From NCBI RefSeq assembly GCF_001984055.1, contig NZ_LYVO01000026.1, forward strand, positions 1-64,000: DNA of 64,000 nt, in the 5' to 3' direction. The stretch comes from Variovorax sp. KK3. Its GTDB lineage: Bacteria > Pseudomonadota > Gammaproteobacteria > Burkholderiales > Burkholderiaceae_C. Below the pieces are notes generated by a model, which saw only the letters and a list, made by a program, of their open reading frames with translations, had not been told where the DNA came from and searched no databases. The translations under genes were made by a program, and so were the position numbers. Positions 62,714 through 64,000 of this stretch are shown in pieces; within the stretch, counting starts at the first letter, position 1, and each line of letters opens with the position of its first letter.

Positions 62714-63772
62714 ATGAAGACCATCCAGGGCCCCGCCATTTTCCTGGCCCAGTTCGCGGGCGACACTGCCCCTTTCGACTCGCTCGACGCCATCGGCGGC
62801 TGGGCTGCAGGTTTGGGCTACAAGGGCGTGCAGATTCCGAGCTGGGACGCGCGCCTGTTCGACCTGCGCAAGGCCGCCGAAAGCCGGACCTACTGCGACG
62901 AAGTGCAGGGCACGCTGGCACGCCATGGCATCCGCATCACCGAACTGTCGACCCACCTTCAGGGTCAGCTGGTGGCCGTTCATCCGGCCTACGACGCGGG
63001 CTTCGATGGCTTCGCGGCGCCTGAAGTGCGCAACGACCCGGTACGGCGGCAGCAGTGGGCGGTGGAACAGCTGCTTTTGGCGGCCAAGGCATCGGCCAAC
63101 CTGGGGCTCACGGCACATGCGACGTTTTCGGGTGCGCTGGCTTGGCCTTATCTCTATTCGTGGCCGCCGCGGCCGCCGGGCTTGATCGACGAGGCCTTCG
63201 ACGAACTGGCCCGGCGCTGGCGGCCGATCCTCGACGCCTTCGACGAGGCCGGTGTCGACGTCTGCTACGAGATCCATCCCGGCGAAGACCTGCACGACGG
63301 CGTGACCTACGAGATGTTCCTCGACCGCGTCGACCACCATCGCCGTGCCTGCCTGCTCTACGACCCCAGCCACTTCCTGCTGCAGCAGCTCGACTACCTG
63401 ACCTACATCGACCACTTCCACGAGCGCATCAAGATCTTCCACGTGAAGGACGCCGAGTTCAACCCGACCGGCAAGCAGGGCGTCTACGGCGGCTTCCAGC
63501 CCTGGCTGCAGCGGGCAGGCCGCTTCCGCTCGCTGGGCGACGGCCAAGTGGACTTCGGCGCCATCTTCTCCAAGCTGGCGGCCTACGACTTCCCGGGCTG
63601 GGCCGTCCTCGAATGGGAGTGCTGCCTCAAGCATCCCGAGGACGGCGCGCGCGAAGGCGCGAAGTTCATCGCCGACCACATCATCCGCGTGGCTGACCGG
63701 GCCTTCGACGACTTCGCGGCCGGCGGCGTGGACCAGGCCGCCAACCGCCGCATGCTCGGCATCGCGGGCTGA
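62714..63772 (+). CDS. Sugar phosphate isomerase/epimerase-fold protein (TIM barrel)
   Basis: A 352-residue protein of the AP-endonuclease-2/xylose-isomerase-like TIM-barrel superfamily. Metal-ligand segments are visible: ELSTHLQGQLVAVHP, VCYEIHPGEDLHDG, YDPSHFLLQQLD, IFHVKDAEF and VLEWECCLKHP. The family includes hydroxypyruvate isomerase, inosose dehydratase and related enzymes. This protein is longer than the common 260-300 residues. Possible substrates are sugar acids or inositols. It is convergent with the PDZ protein gene. Confidence 0.88.
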   Translation: MKTIQGPAIFLAQFAGDTAPFDSLDAIGGWAAGLGYKGVQIPSWDARLFDLRKAAESRTYCDEVQGTLARHGIRITELSTHLQGQLVAVHPAYDAGFDGFAAPEVRNDPVRRQQWAVEQLLLAAKASANLGLTAHATFSGALAWPYLYSWPPRPPGLIDEAFDELARRWRPILDAFDEAGVDVCYEIHPGEDLHDGVTYEMFLDRVDHHRRACLLYDPSHFLLQQLDYLTYIDHFHERIKIFHVKDAEFNPTGKQGVYGGFQPWLQRAGRFRSLGDGQVDFGAIFSKLAAYDFPGWAVLEWECCLKHPEDGAREGAKFIADHIIRVADRAFDDFAAGGVDQAANRRMLGIAG

Positions 63773-63782
63773 AGCGACCCGA

Positions 63783-64000
63783 TCAAATGCCGGCCGGCTT
63801 GCTCAGCGTCTTCATGCGGTCGACCGCCTGCACGCGCACCTTGCGCGTCTCCGAGCCCTGCTGCACCGTGAGTTCCACCTCGGCATCGGGCGCGGCGCGC
63901 TTCCAGAGCTGCTTGTAGAAAGCCTCGAGCGTGGCCACGCCCACGCCGTCGACCTCCAGCACCACGTCGCCGGGCTGGATGCCGGCGGCCAGCGCCGGCC
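63783..64000 (-). CDS. PDZ-domain protein, probably HtrA/S1C-type serine protease, partial
   Basis: Only the last 71 codons are present; the gene continues past the right edge. The visible part is a PDZ domain (GIQPGDVVLEVDGV, then ATLEAFYKQLWKRAAPDAEV), ending LSKPAGI. The carboxylate-binding loop and C-terminal position fit HtrA/DegP-like periplasmic proteases. The protease domain is outside the window, so its presence is inferred. Confidence 0.7.
   Translation of the reverse strand, partial: PALAAGIQPGDVVLEVDGVGVATLEAFYKQLWKRAAPDAEVELTVQQGSETRKVRVQAVDRMKTLSKPAGI

Overview
The window is high-GC DNA from a betaproteobacterial chromosome. Gene content and protein style fit the Comamonadaceae, with Variovorax or a close relative the most likely source. 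The grounds are E. coli-type housekeeping genes (glnE, purB, sucCD, argC, recA-recX), a type IV pilus minor-pilin operon with pilY1, and Burkholderiales-style hypotheticals (DUF898 plus M48 peptidase, YaeQ, DUF3717/DUF1289). No tRNA, rRNA, CRISPR array, transposase or phage gene was recognised. The assignment rests on protein recognition, not on a database search.

Layout. 0-15 kb: two tandem small paralogues, a FixL/FixJ-like two-component pair, a nitrilase-family amidase, the giant AsmA-like protein YhdP, divergent glnE, the RlpA lipoprotein, an ECF41-type sigma factor beside a ferritin-like desaturase homologue, and a secreted glutathione peroxidase. 15-25 kb: a hairpin-rich intergenic stretch, a GST, DUF898 with an M48 peptidase, purB, yaeQ, two small metal-binding-type proteins, a TerC operon under a yybP-ykoY (Mn2+) riboswitch, a BepA-like protease and moaC.

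25-46 kb is the most distinctive part. It holds a PglL/Wzy-type O-oligosaccharyltransferase, the operon pilE-fimT-pilV-pilW-pilX-pilY1 (PilY1 carries an inserted PA14 domain), then a glycan-biosynthesis island, then the major pilin pilA. The island contains an ATP-grasp/HAD fusion, three GT2 glycosyltransferases, a methyltransferase, a Wzx flippase, a DegT aminotransferase and a frame-broken membrane protein. The arrangement suggests that the island makes a glycan for pilin or for the cell surface. pilE and pilA, 18 kb apart, share a TGACAA/TTGTCA palindrome upstream.

46-64 kb: a metallo-beta-lactamase-fold hydrolase, an FHA/PP2C/second-TerC cluster, sucCD, argC, recX-recA with a possible LexA box, a MarR regulator and a TctD/TctE-like two-component system. 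Next comes a SET-domain/birA operon divergent from a topoisomerase III that has a histone H1-like Lys/Ala linker and a C-terminal SWIB domain. A PuuD-like amidase divergent from a sugar isomerase/epimerase-fold protein follows, and the window ends in a PDZ-containing protein.

The best candidates for unusual biology are the SET/TopB-SWIB pair (eukaryote-like chromatin domains side by side), the TerC-PP2C-FHA cluster, the ATP-grasp/HAD fusion in the pilus-glycan island, PilY1 with PA14, and the palindrome shared by the two pilin loci.
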